Shown: positions 44,016-52,272, counted from the first letter of the stretch. The stretch is 64,000 nucleotides of DNA from Embleya scabrispora (GCF_002024165.1 NZ_MWQN01000001.1:372001-436000); one strand, 5' to 3'. Notes: a model not told the origin generated them from the letters alone. A program made the numbers and translations.

Positions 44016-44249
44016 GGATGGACTCCTTCGGGGCGGGGGCGGGGCGGGCGACTGCTGCTCACCGAAGCGTCCCGAGTCGCTGTTACGGGTCCTGGTCCCC
44101 GATGTTGCGCGAGCGGTACGGCCGGCTCACCCGGGGCGCCGGCGACGGTGAGAAGGCCGACACGATCGGGTGCCTTTCGGGCACGAGCCCTTACGCCCGG
44201 GTGATCGCCCGGCAATACGTCCGTAACACCGGTCCGTCAATCTCACGAC
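44016..44249. promoter_or_regulatory. Divergent nirB / nnaR-like control region
   Basis: This 234-bp region drives nirB one way and the HemD-winged-helix regulator the other. It contains an inverted repeat GTGCC-TTTCG-GGCAC (44170-44184), the narK-shared motif, and two GTnAC-like elements (GTTAC at 44081, GTAAC at 44223). None has the full GlnR spacing. The exact sites cannot be fixed by eye. Confidence 0.45.
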
Positions 44250-45377
44250 ATGGTTACTCGTACAGGTGCGGCCGAACCCCTCGTCGGGCTCACGGTCGGC
44301 GTCACGGCGGCCCGGCGGCGCGACGAACTCGTCGCGCTCCTGGAGCGCCGGGGCGCGAAGGTCGTGGGCACGCCGACGATGAGCATCGTGCCGCTGCGGG
44401 AGGACCGGGAGCTGCGGCGGGCGACCGAGCGCTGCCTGGTCGAGCCGCTGGACTACGTGGTGGCCACCACCGGGGTCGGTTGGCGCGGGTGGATGAACGC
44501 CGCGGAGGGGTGGGGGCGTTCCGCCGAGGTGCGGCGGGTGTGCGCGGCGGCGACGGTGATCAGCCGAGGGCCCAAGGCCACCGGCGCGGTGCGCGCGTCC
44601 GGGTTGCGCGAGATGTACTCGCCGGGTTCGGAGGCCAACGACGAGCTGCTGCACTGGTTGTTGGCGCGCGATCTGCGCGGGAGGCGGATCGCGGTGCAGG
44701 AACACGGCGCGCCGCTGGAGGGCTTCGCGACCGCGCTGCGCGAGCGCGGTGCCGAGGTGATCGAGCTGCCGGTGTATCGGTGGGGGCCGCCGGAGGATCC
44801 GGCGGCCGTGCGACGTCTGGTCGAGCAGGTGGTCCGGGGCGAGGTGCACGCGATGACGTTCACCAGCGCGCCGGCGATCGACGCGTTCTTGGCGGCGGCG
44901 GGCGAGGCGGGACGGCGCGAACAGGTACTGGCCGCGCTGCGCGCCGACGTGTTGCCGGTGTGCATCGGCGCGATCTGCGCGAAGCCGCTCGGGGAGGAGG
45001 GCGTGCCGGCGTTGTGGCCGGAGCGCGGACGGCTGGGGTCGATGGTGCGCACGGTCACCGAGACGCTGCCGGCCCGGGTGCGGCGCGAACTGGACACCGG
45101 GACGGACCGGCTGGTGCTGCAGGGCAACGCGGTGCTGGTCCGGGGCGGGGTGATCGCACTGTCCCCGGTGCCGGCCGCGGTGTTGCGCGCGCTGGCGGAA
45201 AAGCCGGGATGGGTGCTGAGCCGCGCCGAACTGCTGCGCCGGGTCTGGCAGGGCGCGAGCGCGGACGAACACGCGGTCGAGGCGGCGGTGGCCCGGCTGC
45301 GGAGCGCCCTGGGGCCGCACAAGGGGCTGGTCAAGACGGTGACGAAGCGGGGATATCGGTTGGCCGTGCCGGTGTGA
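44250..45377 (+). CDS. nnaR: HemD-like uroporphyrinogen-III synthase domain fused to winged helix (NnaR-type nitrate regulator)
   Basis: This 375-residue regulator has an N-terminal uroporphyrinogen-III synthase-like domain (LVGLTVGVTAARRRDELVALLERRGAKVV, VATTGVGWRGW, AVQEHGAPLEGFATALRERG). From about residue 290 it carries an OmpR-type winged helix (LLRRVWQGASADEHAVEAAVARLRSALG, VKTVTKRGYRLAVPV). NnaR of Streptomyces coelicolor and Mycobacterium has this architecture and helps GlnR activate nitrite reductase genes. Position next to nirB and narK supports this. It starts ATG 44250. Enzyme activity is unlikely to be its main job. Confidence 0.75.
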   Translation: MVTRTGAAEPLVGLTVGVTAARRRDELVALLERRGAKVVGTPTMSIVPLREDRELRRATERCLVEPLDYVVATTGVGWRGWMNAAEGWGRSAEVRRVCAAATVISRGPKATGAVRASGLREMYSPGSEANDELLHWLLARDLRGRRIAVQEHGAPLEGFATALRERGAEVIELPVYRWGPPEDPAAVRRLVEQVVRGEVHAMTFTSAPAIDAFLAAAGEAGRREQVLAALRADVLPVCIGAICAKPLGEEGVPALWPERGRLGSMVRTVTETLPARVRRELDTGTDRLVLQGNAVLVRGGVIALSPVPAAVLRALAEKPGWVLSRAELLRRVWQGASADEHAVEAAVARLRSALGPHKGLVKTVTKRGYRLAVPV

Positions 45378-45583
45378 TCGGGTGCGGGGCCGGCGTGTCG
45401 CGGGGGCGGAATTCGGCCATCGCCTGGAGTGGGCGCAGTCGTCGACGACACGCCGCATGACCTCGGAGGCACGGCCACGAGCGGTACGAGAACCGCCTGC
45501 CGTCCCCGCCGAGGCAGCCGTCGGCATCGGCCGGATCCGGCCGAAGGGTGGAACGTCCCTATCCGGAGCGCCGCGTGTTCATA

Positions 45584-45602
45584 CGATCATTCGAACGATA
45601 TG
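45584..45602. promoter_or_regulatory. Near-palindrome upstream of the PucR regulator
   Basis: ATCA-TTCGAA-CGAT (45586-45599) is a 14-bp palindrome with one mismatched pair, about 28 bp upstream of the PucR GTG. It may be an autoregulatory or outside-regulator site; support is weak. Confidence 0.35.
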
Positions 45603-45626
45603 GACGACGGGCTTGGGGGCACGGCG

Positions 45627-47291
45627 GTGCGGGTCGAGGATTTGTTGGGCATGCCCGAGCTGCGACTGGCCCTGCTGGCGGGTACGGGGCGGCTCGGCCG
45701 CGAGGTGCGACGCGTGTCGGCGTACGATCCGACCGGCCCGGGCCGGGATCTGGCCGGCGGCGAACTCGTGGTGGCCGGCGAAGTGCCCGCGTCCCCCGCC
45801 GAGTCGGCACACCTCGTCCGCGCCCTCACCACGCACGGCGCGGCGGCCCTGGTGCTCTCGCCCCGGCCGCCGGTGGCCGAGCCCGATCCCGACGATGTGC
45901 CCTATCCCCTGGTCGAGGCCTGTGGCCGGGCCGGCCTGCCGCTGCTCCTGGCACCGCACTCGATCCCGGCGGTCCGCATCGCCGAGGTGGTCGCCCACCG
46001 CATGGCCAGGGAGACCGACCCCACCACCGAGCACTCCCCCAGCCGCCACACCCGCCTGCTCACAGCCCTGACCAACGGCGCCGACACCCAGGCCCTACTC
46101 ACCGAACTGGCCACCGAGCTGGCGTGCCCCTGCCACGTGATCACCCCGGCAGGCCGCCTCATGGCGACCGCGACCCCGACACGGGAGGGGGCGGCGGAGT
46201 GGGGCGGGGCCGGCGCGGAGGTGGGGGTGCGCGTGGTGGGTTGCCCGGGTGCGGCTGCTCGGTCGGAGGGGGCGGTGCCCGGTGATGGGCCGTCAGGCGG
46301 CCGTTCCGGCGGGTCGAATTGCGGAAAGGTGGCTCGGGTCATGGCTCGGGGAGGTGACCGGTTGCCGCTTCTGGTGGGCGGGGACACGGTGTTCGCCGTG
46401 GGGCGCGGGGCCGGCCTGGTCGGGTATCTGGTCTGCGGTGGGGATCGCCGGACCGACGAGGCGCTGGCGCGCGTGGCCGACCTGTTCGTACTCGGCGACG
46501 CGCGGCGCGCCGAGCGGGCAGCCGTGGAGCGGGCCCACGCGTGGGAGTTGGTCGACCTCGTCGAGTCGGATGCGGCCCCGGACACGGTTCGGGCCCGCCT
46601 GGGCGCGGCCGGCCTCCCACCCGACGCGGCGCCGATCGTCTGCTCCGCCGCGGGCCACGGCGCCGACGCGGCGACCGCACGCCTGGTTGTCGACCTGATC
46701 GAGCACGCACTGGACGAGGAGCCGACGGCACGGTGGGTGGTGGCCGTCGGCAAGGCCGAGGTGGTCGTGTTCGCCTCGGCCGGAACCGGACCCGGCGGCG
46801 CGACGCGCGTCGCTCGCGCGCTGGAGCGGGCGGCCGAGTGGTGGGAGCCGCTCCTCGGGGCCGAGCGCCTGGCGATCGGCATTGCCGGGACGTCACCCAC
46901 GTGGGCTACGGCATTGGCCGAGGCCAGGGGCGCGCGGGACCTCGCTTGGACGCGCCCCGGCCGGCTCACCGTGGCCGAAGGCCCCGAGATCGACGCATAT
47001 CCGGCACTGCTCACCGCGGTCCCCCCGCCCGTACGCGCCGCGTTCGCGGAACGGGTACTGGGCGGGCTGCGGGCGTACGACGCCGAACACGGCACCGACC
47101 TGATCGACACCCTGGCCGCGTTCCTGGCCGCCAACGGCGCCTGGCAGCGCTGCGCCGGGACGCTCGGCGTACACGTCAGCGCATTGCACCAACGCATGGG
47201 CCGGGTACGGGATCTGACGGGCCGTGACCTGTTCTCCGCCCGGGACCGGGTGGATCTGCTCCTGGCCCTGGAAACCGACCCGGCCGGTTGA
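45627..47291 (+). CDS. PucR-family transcriptional regulator
   Basis: This 554-residue protein has an N-terminal PucR purine-catabolism domain (VRVEDLLGMPELRLALLAG, DLAGGELVVAG, GRAGLPLLLAP), a long middle region and a C-terminal HTH_30 helix-turn-helix (TLAAFLAANGAWQRCAGTLGVHVSALHQRMGRVRDLTG). The family controls purine, nitrogen or other catabolic genes. GTG at 45627 follows GGGGG and matches the usual N-terminus of PucR proteins. It lies next to the nitrate island, so a nitrogen link is plausible but unproven. Confidence 0.88.
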   Translation: MRVEDLLGMPELRLALLAGTGRLGREVRRVSAYDPTGPGRDLAGGELVVAGEVPASPAESAHLVRALTTHGAAALVLSPRPPVAEPDPDDVPYPLVEACGRAGLPLLLAPHSIPAVRIAEVVAHRMARETDPTTEHSPSRHTRLLTALTNGADTQALLTELATELACPCHVITPAGRLMATATPTREGAAEWGGAGAEVGVRVVGCPGAAARSEGAVPGDGPSGGRSGGSNCGKVARVMARGGDRLPLLVGGDTVFAVGRGAGLVGYLVCGGDRRTDEALARVADLFVLGDARRAERAAVERAHAWELVDLVESDAAPDTVRARLGAAGLPPDAAPIVCSAAGHGADAATARLVVDLIEHALDEEPTARWVVAVGKAEVVVFASAGTGPGGATRVARALERAAEWWEPLLGAERLAIGIAGTSPTWATALAEARGARDLAWTRPGRLTVAEGPEIDAYPALLTAVPPPVRAAFAERVLGGLRAYDAEHGTDLIDTLAAFLAANGAWQRCAGTLGVHVSALHQRMGRVRDLTGRDLFSARDRVDLLLALETDPAG

Positions 47292-47320
47292 CCCCCGGTC
47301 CGAGCGGCCGCGCCCGGCGG

Positions 47321-47545
47321 CTACTTGGCGCCGCTGTCCTGGAGGTCGGCGAGCGACGCGGCCCAGCGGAAGTACTTGTTGCGGCCCAGGTCGCCGATCG
47401 TGGTGATCTTCAGCGACGCCAGGTGCTCGGCGTGCGCGTCGGTGATCCCGGCCAGTCCGGCGACCGGCGCGGCCAGGACCTCGCTGAGCGTCTTGTTCTC
47501 GTAGGCCTTGTCGAGCAGCTTGTCGAGGTCGGCGGTCACGGGCAT
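47321..47545 (-). CDS. Small helical (helix-hairpin-helix-like) protein
   Basis: This 74-residue acidic protein has ADLDKLLDKAYENKTLSEVLAAPVAGLAGITDAHAEHL followed by KITTIGDLGRNKYFRWAASLADL. The pattern of short helix, Gly turn and helix resembles helix-hairpin-helix or DUF4332-like proteins. ATG at 47545 has GGGAG five bases upstream. A frame that stays open to 47914 could add an N-terminal membrane segment, but the RBS and an inverted repeat at 47601 favour the short form. It is convergent with PucR. Confidence 0.6.
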   Translation of the reverse strand: MPVTADLDKLLDKAYENKTLSEVLAAPVAGLAGITDAHAEHLASLKITTIGDLGRNKYFRWAASLADLQDSGAK

Positions 47546-47945
47546 GAGTACTCCCTGCGGGTTCGTAGCGGCCGTTCGCCGCGATTCGCCCCCATGTTCC
47601 GTCGGAATTGTCGATGATTCCGACATTTGCCCGATCACGCGTGTCGCACATCGAGCACCGGACCGGGTAGCGGATCGAGCGCCCGCTCGCGCGCCCGACC
47701 GCATGGCGCCACATGGCACGGCGGACCGGACAGCGGCCGGCGCGACCTCCCGACCGGCGAGTCGATCGGCGCGACGCTGCGCGATCTCCCGCTGCCGACG
47801 CCACCGTTCCAACGGCGCGAGGGCCGCCAGGATCAGTACCGCGCACAGCAGCGGCGTCGGCACCGGATGCGGTAACGGCCAGACGCCGCCGGACACTTCG
47901 GGTGCGGCCCACATGAGCTGTCCTCTCCGCTGCGTGCTTCGGACG
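47546..47945. other. Region upstream of the small helical protein
   Basis: No independent gene is supported. A minus-strand frame is open throughout (starts MWAAPEVSGG at 47914, one hydrophobic stretch LLCAVLILAALAPL) and joins the small protein in frame. A perfect inverted repeat, GTCGGAAT (47601-47608) and ATTCCGAC (47617-47624), sits 56-79 bp before the small protein's ATG and may be its control site. Confidence 0.35.
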
Positions 47946-48791
47946 TCAGGACCGACGGATCACGATGTCGCCCGAAAGCGTGCGGGCCCGCACGTCGACC
48001 GTGTCGTCGCTCGGCGCCGGGCCGTCGACCGAGGGCAACGAGGTATGCACCTTGCCGGCCATGGAGTTCAGGTCGAGCCAGGCGGCGGTACCCTCCCGGA
48101 TCCCCACCTCCAGCTCGCCGGACGCGGTCTCCAGCCGGATCGCGCCGTGCACCACCTCGCCGATCCGGACGCTGCCGGACACGGTCTTGGCGCCGACGGT
48201 GGTCAGCGCCCGATCCACGGTGATGTCGCCGAGCGTGCTGTTCAGGCGCAGGTCGCCGCTGACCGCGCCGAGCGAGATGCCGCCGGCGGTGTTGCGGACC
48301 ACCGCCGTACCGTCGATCTTGCCGACCCGGATCTCGCCCGCCGCCGCGCTGATGTCGGTGTGGCCCACCGAGTGCGCCACCGAGACGTCACCGGAGGTGG
48401 AGTTCAGCCGCAGCGCGCCGGTGCGATCCAGTCGGATGTCGCCCGAGGCGACCGAGAGCCGGGTCTCGCCGACCCGCCCCTCGACGTGGATGTCCGCGGC
48501 GGCCGCCTGTCCCTCGATCCGGGAGCCGGTGGGCAACTCGATCGTCACGTCCACCGAGGCACTGCGCCCGAAGAACGAACGGCTCCTGTTCCTGGGCACG
48601 CGCACCGACAGCCGCCCCGAGGAGCAGGTGACCGACGTCTGCTCGGCGGCCTGCACGGACGCGGTGTGCGACGGGTCGGTGGGACGCACCTCGACGACCG
48701 TGTCGACGCGGTCGCTCGCGCTGATCCGAAGGCTGCCGACGACCAGATCGACGGTGGCGAAGATCGGCTTGGGGGTTTCGAAAGTAGGCAT
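47946..48791 (-). CDS. DUF4097-family beta-strand-repeat protein
   Basis: This 281-residue protein is built of short repeated strands: SGDIRLDRTGALRLNSTSGDV, SAAAGEIRVG, VSGDLRLNSTLGDIT and TVSGSVRIG. Such DUF4097 repeats fold into a beta helix. There is no signal peptide or membrane segment, so it is probably cytoplasmic, or exported by an unknown route. It is downstream of the ribbon-helix-helix gene on the same strand (218 bp gap) and the two are often neighbours in Streptomyces. Its function is unknown. Confidence 0.82.
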   Translation of the reverse strand: MPTFETPKPIFATVDLVVGSLRISASDRVDTVVEVRPTDPSHTASVQAAEQTSVTCSSGRLSVRVPRNRSRSFFGRSASVDVTIELPTGSRIEGQAAAADIHVEGRVGETRLSVASGDIRLDRTGALRLNSTSGDVSVAHSVGHTDISAAAGEIRVGKIDGTAVVRNTAGGISLGAVSGDLRLNSTLGDITVDRALTTVGAKTVSGSVRIGEVVHGAIRLETASGELEVGIREGTAAWLDLNSMAGKVHTSLPSVDGPAPSDDTVDVRARTLSGDIVIRRS

Positions 48792-49009
48792 GACATCCCG
48801 TCCTGGGAGGTGAGGGTCGTACTACTACGTAGGGGCGTACTCCGTCGCGCACCCACACGCCGCCCGCGGGCCACGCATGCGGCGCGGGCCGATCGCGCGC
48901 GTCTCGCTACAGCCGCCGAAGGCTCGGGTGCCGCGCTCCGAGTTCGCTCGGATTCCGCCGCCGGGTGCTCCCTGCCGGCGCATCCCGGGTTCGCCGGCCG
49001 CGCACCGGG

Positions 49010-49552
49010 TCACCGCACCCAGCCGGTGTACCGCTGCCTGCCGCGCGACGTGCCGCGCCGTTCGCGCCCGCGCTCCTCGACGGGGTCGAGCGCGGCGGCC
49101 ACCGTACGGGTCAGCCAGGCGTTGACGGACAGGCCCGCCCGACCGGCGGCCTGTTCGATCCGAGGCTTGATGTGCTCGGCGAGCCGGAGCGTGATCCGCG
49201 CCGTACCGCCCTCCTCGGGCTCCGGCACGGACGCGGCGGGCGGCGGCCCGGGGCGCTCGTCCGGCTCGTCGTCGAAGGCACCTCCGCCGCCCTCCTCGAA
49301 CGAGCGAGCGGCCGCCGACGACACCACGAAGTCCGGGTCGAGCCCCCGCAGCCGCATGTCGACCGACCCCGGCGCCAGGTCGCGGCTGATCTCGTCGGCG
49401 GCGGCGGACAACGCACTCAGCAGCGCAAGCCTGGTCGCCGATTCGAGCGGCCCGATCAACCGCTCGGCAAGCGCCCGCGCCTCCGCACCATTCGCCTCGG
49501 CGGCAACCGCCAGTTCACGACAGAGCTTGTCGACATACGGCGTGAGGTCCAT
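49010..49552 (-). CDS. Ribbon-helix-helix (Arc/CopG/HicB-like) DNA-binding protein
   Basis: This 180-residue protein has an N-terminal helical dimer region (YVDKLCRELAVAAEANGAEARALAERL), an acidic Gly/Pro linker, and a C-terminal RHH domain (TARITLRLAEHIKPRIEQAAGRAGLSVNAWLTRTVAAAL). The RHH strand ARITLRL should insert in the DNA major groove. ATG at 49552 lies in the first of several TGACGTCA palindromes, which suggests autorepression. The DUF4097 gene follows downstream. Confidence 0.82.
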   Translation of the reverse strand: MDLTPYVDKLCRELAVAAEANGAEARALAERLIGPLESATRLALLSALSAAADEISRDLAPGSVDMRLRGLDPDFVVSSAAARSFEEGGGGAFDDEPDERPGPPPAASVPEPEEGGTARITLRLAEHIKPRIEQAAGRAGLSVNAWLTRTVAAALDPVEERGRERRGTSRGRQRYTGWVR

Positions 49553-49625
49553 GACGTCATCATGACGCCACAATGACGTCATGGCAAGCCCAACACCCCC
49601 ACCCTTCGACGCCACATGACGTCAC
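49551..49625. promoter_or_regulatory. TGACGTCA palindrome array over the start of the RHH gene
   Basis: TGACGTCA occurs at 49552-49559, 49574-49581 and 49617-49624, with a degenerate TGACGCCA at 49563-49570. The first three are spaced exactly 11 bp, one helical turn. The first covers the start codon. RHH proteins typically bind such phased repeats in multiple copies. Confidence 0.72.
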
Positions 49626-49688
49626 CCAACAGGAACCAGCGCCACGACAACCCAAAACCCCCGCCCCGCTCACCGCACCCCCAACCCG

Positions 49689-49715
49689 GCCCACCCCACA
49701 ACTCCGACGCACCAC
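49689..49715 (+). repeat. Flanking direct repeat, left copy
   Basis: This 27-bp sequence (GCCCACC...CACCAC) matches 51124-51150 at 26 of 27 positions, in the same orientation. The two copies lie just outside the inverted repeat arms. Confidence 0.6.
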
Positions 49716-49791
49716 CCCACCGACGACCGCGAAGCCACGATCACCTCACCAGCGGCGGGCAGGGGGCAGGTTGGGCCGGGTTCCCGAGGGA

Positions 49792-50237
49792 CCTTCCCGA
49801 GTGGCCCGGATGTCCCCGACGAACGTCGCGCTTGTGGTTGCGGGTGGCCGGTGCGGGGCCGGTCCGAGTCGGTGGTGGGCCGCCGCCAGCGTTCGGGGCT
49901 CCAAGACTTGAAGCCCCCGACGAGACGTGCGTGTTGCTCGGCGAAAACCGGCTGGCAACGGGGGCAGGCAGGGCGGCCGGGTCGAGTCCCCCGGGGCGCC
50001 TTCCCGAGTGGGTCGGGCGTTTTCGCCGGGCGGTGCGCTTGTGGTTGCGGGTGGCCGGTGCGGGGTGTGTCCGAGTCGGTGATGGGCCGCCGCCGGCGTT
50101 CGGGGCTCCGAGATGTGGGGCTCCCGACGAGACGGACGTGTTGGTCGGCGAAAACCGGCTGGCAGCGGGGGGCAGGGAGGGCGCTCGGGTCGAGTCCTCC
50201 GAGGAGCCTTCCCGGCTGGGTCGGGTGGTTTCGGGAG
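49792..50237 (+). repeat. Left arm: tandem repeat of 207 and 208 bp plus a partial third unit
   Basis: Unit 1 is 49792-49998 (207 bp) and unit 2 is 49999-50206 (208 bp). A partial unit runs from 50207 to about 50237. Each contains the landmarks CTTGTGGTTGCGGGTGG, GGCCGCCGCC and GAAAACCGGCTGGCA. One extra G in unit 2 (GGCAGCGGGGGG) breaks the reading frame, which argues against coding. The arm reappears inverted at 50602-51047. Confidence 0.85.
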
Positions 50238-50376
50238 TGCGGTGGGCGTGTGGGTGACGAGGGTTCACGAACCCGGACCGCGTGAAGAGCTGTTGCCTCG
50301 GCGTGAGGGAAAACCGCAGGTCAGTGCCATCGGGTGGCTGCTTCGGGCGCCTCGCGATCCGGTTTCGGCGCCTACT

Positions 50377-50505
50377 GGGCGCTTTTGGTCTTCGCGACGG
50401 CCTATGAGGGGTCGGAGCACCCGAAGCCGGCTCCGAACGGGCGGTTTCAGTCTCCGCACGGGCGTCGAGGGGTCAGAGCATACGAAACCGGCACTCGACG
50501 CCTGA
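50377..50505 (+). repeat. Two degenerate ~62-bp repeats in the centre
   Basis: Copies starting at 50377 (GGGCGCTTTTGGTCT) and 50439 (GGGCGGTTTCAGTCT) share the order GAGGGGTC-GAGCA-CGAA-CCGGC. They are clearly less similar than the outer arms. The centre also contains two related GCAGGTCA elements (50318 and 50530). Confidence 0.45.
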
Positions 50506-50601
50506 CTTTCCGCCCCGGCCACGCAAAATCGCAGGTCACCGAAGCTCGAAGCCCACATCCACCCATCGCGATCGGTTTCGAACCTCAGCCCCTCCCAACG
50601 G

Positions 50602-51047
50602 CCCCCGAAACCACCCGACCCACTCGGGAAGGCTCTCCGGAGGACTCGACCCGGCCGCCCTCCCTGCCCCCCGCTGCCAGCCGGTTTTCGCCGAGCAACA
50701 CGCCCGTCTCGTCGGGAACTCCATGTCTAGGAGCCCCGAACGCTGGCGGCGGCCCATCACCGACTCGGACAAGCCCCGCACCGGCCACCCGCAACCACAA
50801 GCACACCGCCCGGCGAAAGCACCCGACCCACCCGGAAAGGCGCCCCGGAGGACTCGACCCGAGCGCCCTCCCTGCCCCCGTTGCCAGCCGGTTTTCGGTG
50901 AGCAACACGTCCGCCTCGTCGGGAACCCCACATCTCGGAGCCCCGAACGCCGGCGGCGGCCCACCACCGACTCGGACACACCCCGCACCGGCCACCCGCA
51001 ACCACAAGCACACCGCCCGGCGAAAACGCCCGACCCACTCGGGAAGG
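50602..51047 (-). repeat. Right arm: inverted copy of the two-unit repeat
   Basis: Read on the minus strand, unit 1 is 51047-50841 (207 bp), unit 2 is 50840-50633 (208 bp) and a partial unit ends near 50602. Unit-specific differences match the left arm: GGTGGTGGG and GGCAACGGGGG in both first units, GGTGATGGG and GGCAGCGGGGGG in both second units. The whole arm was therefore duplicated in inverted orientation. Confidence 0.85.
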
Positions 51048-51123
51048 CGCCCCTGACAAACTCGACGACTCCAACGCCCTTACCGGCTCATCGCCGTCTC
51101 GACCGCCCGACCCCGCCTCGCCT

Positions 51124-51150
51124 GCCCACCGCACAACTCCGACGCACCAC
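51124..51150 (+). repeat. Flanking direct repeat, right copy
   Basis: This is the right-hand copy of the 27-bp repeat at 49689-49715, with one mismatch. It lies 77 bp beyond the right arm. Confidence 0.6.
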
Positions 51151-51423
51151 ACCGCTCGACCTCACGACTCCGGCACCCGACTCCCTTGCTCCCTCGCTCG
51201 CTTACCTTGCTCGCTTCGCCACGGCACCCGCGCCCCGACCGACTCACCGCCACCCCGAGCCTGCCTCCACTCACCCCGCAACTCCCGTGCACAACACCCC
51301 CGTCCGATCTCGCCGCGGCCCCGCCCGTCCCACGCGACCCACCGCGCGCCCCAGTCCCACCCCGCGAGCGGTCGGCGACGAGCGGCGGTCGGTCCGGTGT
51401 CGGGGCGGCTTAGACTTCGGGCC

Positions 51424-52272
51424 GTGAGTGAGAACGAGCTTGGTGGCTTCCTCCGTGACCGGCGCGCGGCGGTCACGCCTGCCGAAGTCGGGCTGCCCGA
51501 CGGGCCCCGGCGCCGTGGCCCGGGGCTGCGGCGGTCCGAGTTGGCGGGCCTGGCGGGGGTCAGCGTGGAATACCTGGCGCGGTTGGAGCAGGGGCGCGAC
51601 CGACGTCCCTCCGGCCAGGTACTGGCGGCGCTCGCCGACGCGCTCCGGTTGACCCCGGAGGAGCGGGTCCACGTGCGTCTGCTCGCCAGGGCCGCCACCG
51701 GCAACGCGTTCTCGTACGCGGCGGTCGAGCCGCCCACGCGCGGAATCCGGCCCACCGTTCGCGCCCTGCTCGACCGGCTCGAACCGGCCCCCGCGCTGCT
51801 GGTCGACCGGCTCGGCGACGTCCTGGCGTTCACCAACGGCTACGAGCGGCTGGCCCGCCCCCTCGGCATCCTCGACCCGGACCAACCCAACCTGGCGCGC
51901 TACGTGTTCACCGATCCCCGGGCCCGCGCCGCCTACCCAGACTGGGAGCAAATAGCCGACGAACACGCCGCGATCCTGCGCACGGCCGCCTCGTTCGCCG
52001 ATCCCTACGTCCAGGACTTCCTGGACGGCCTCGCGATCATCGCCGGCACGGTGTTCAGCCGCCGGCTTGCCGCGCCGGCCACCCCGCCGCGCCGGGTCGG
52101 CGTGGAGCGGCTGGCCCACCCGGAGGCGGGCGAACTGCGCCTGGAACGCGAGATCCTGGACCTCGCCGACGTCGACCAGACGCTGGTCGTCTACCTCCCC
52201 TGCGACGAACCCACCTCCGCCGCACTCGACCACCTCACCGGCCGCCACCCGGGCGCGCTGCGCGCGGTCTGA
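51424..52272 (+). CDS. XRE-family regulator with MmyB-like ligand-binding domain
   Basis: This 282-residue regulator has an N-terminal helix-turn-helix (RRRGPGLRRSELAGLAGVSVEYLARLEQGRD) and a C-terminal MmyB-like domain (PALLVDRLGDVLAFTNGYERLA, NLARYVF). It closely matches the general plan of the XRE protein at 23732-24595. TAGACT (51411-51416) ends 7 bp before the GTG, so the mRNA is probably leaderless. No divergent partner gene is adjacent; the repeat region lies upstream. Its target is unknown. Confidence 0.87.
   Translation: MSENELGGFLRDRRAAVTPAEVGLPDGPRRRGPGLRRSELAGLAGVSVEYLARLEQGRDRRPSGQVLAALADALRLTPEERVHVRLLARAATGNAFSYAAVEPPTRGIRPTVRALLDRLEPAPALLVDRLGDVLAFTNGYERLARPLGILDPDQPNLARYVFTDPRARAAYPDWEQIADEHAAILRTAASFADPYVQDFLDGLAIIAGTVFSRRLAAPATPPRRVGVERLAHPEAGELRLEREILDLADVDQTLVVYLPCDEPTSAALDHLTGRHPGALRAV

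Larger units (their letters stand above)
49583..51423. other. 1.8-kb non-coding region with a palindromic pair of tandem repeats
   Basis: No gene is supported here: long open frames exist in several phases but do not keep phase between repeat copies. It holds the arms at 49792-50237 and 50602-51047, a central region with two shorter degenerate repeats, and flanking direct repeats. The last 280 bp are low-complexity CT-rich sequence leading to the leaderless promoter of the XRE gene. Confidence 0.7.

Noticed and set aside
41202-44204. Long plus-strand frame (about 1000 codons) opposite nirB
   Set aside because: It mirrors the GC-biased third positions of nirB and its translation (H/R/Q/G-rich) has no family motif; nirB on the other strand shows all catalytic motifs.
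49616-50257. Possible 213-residue protein in the left repeat arm
   Set aside because: The repeat copies differ by a single base that breaks the frame, so the encoded repeats do not match; no domain is recognised.
49792-51047. CRISPR array or REP cluster
   Set aside because: Units are over 200 bp with no short spacers, occur in two inverted pairs, and no cas gene is near.
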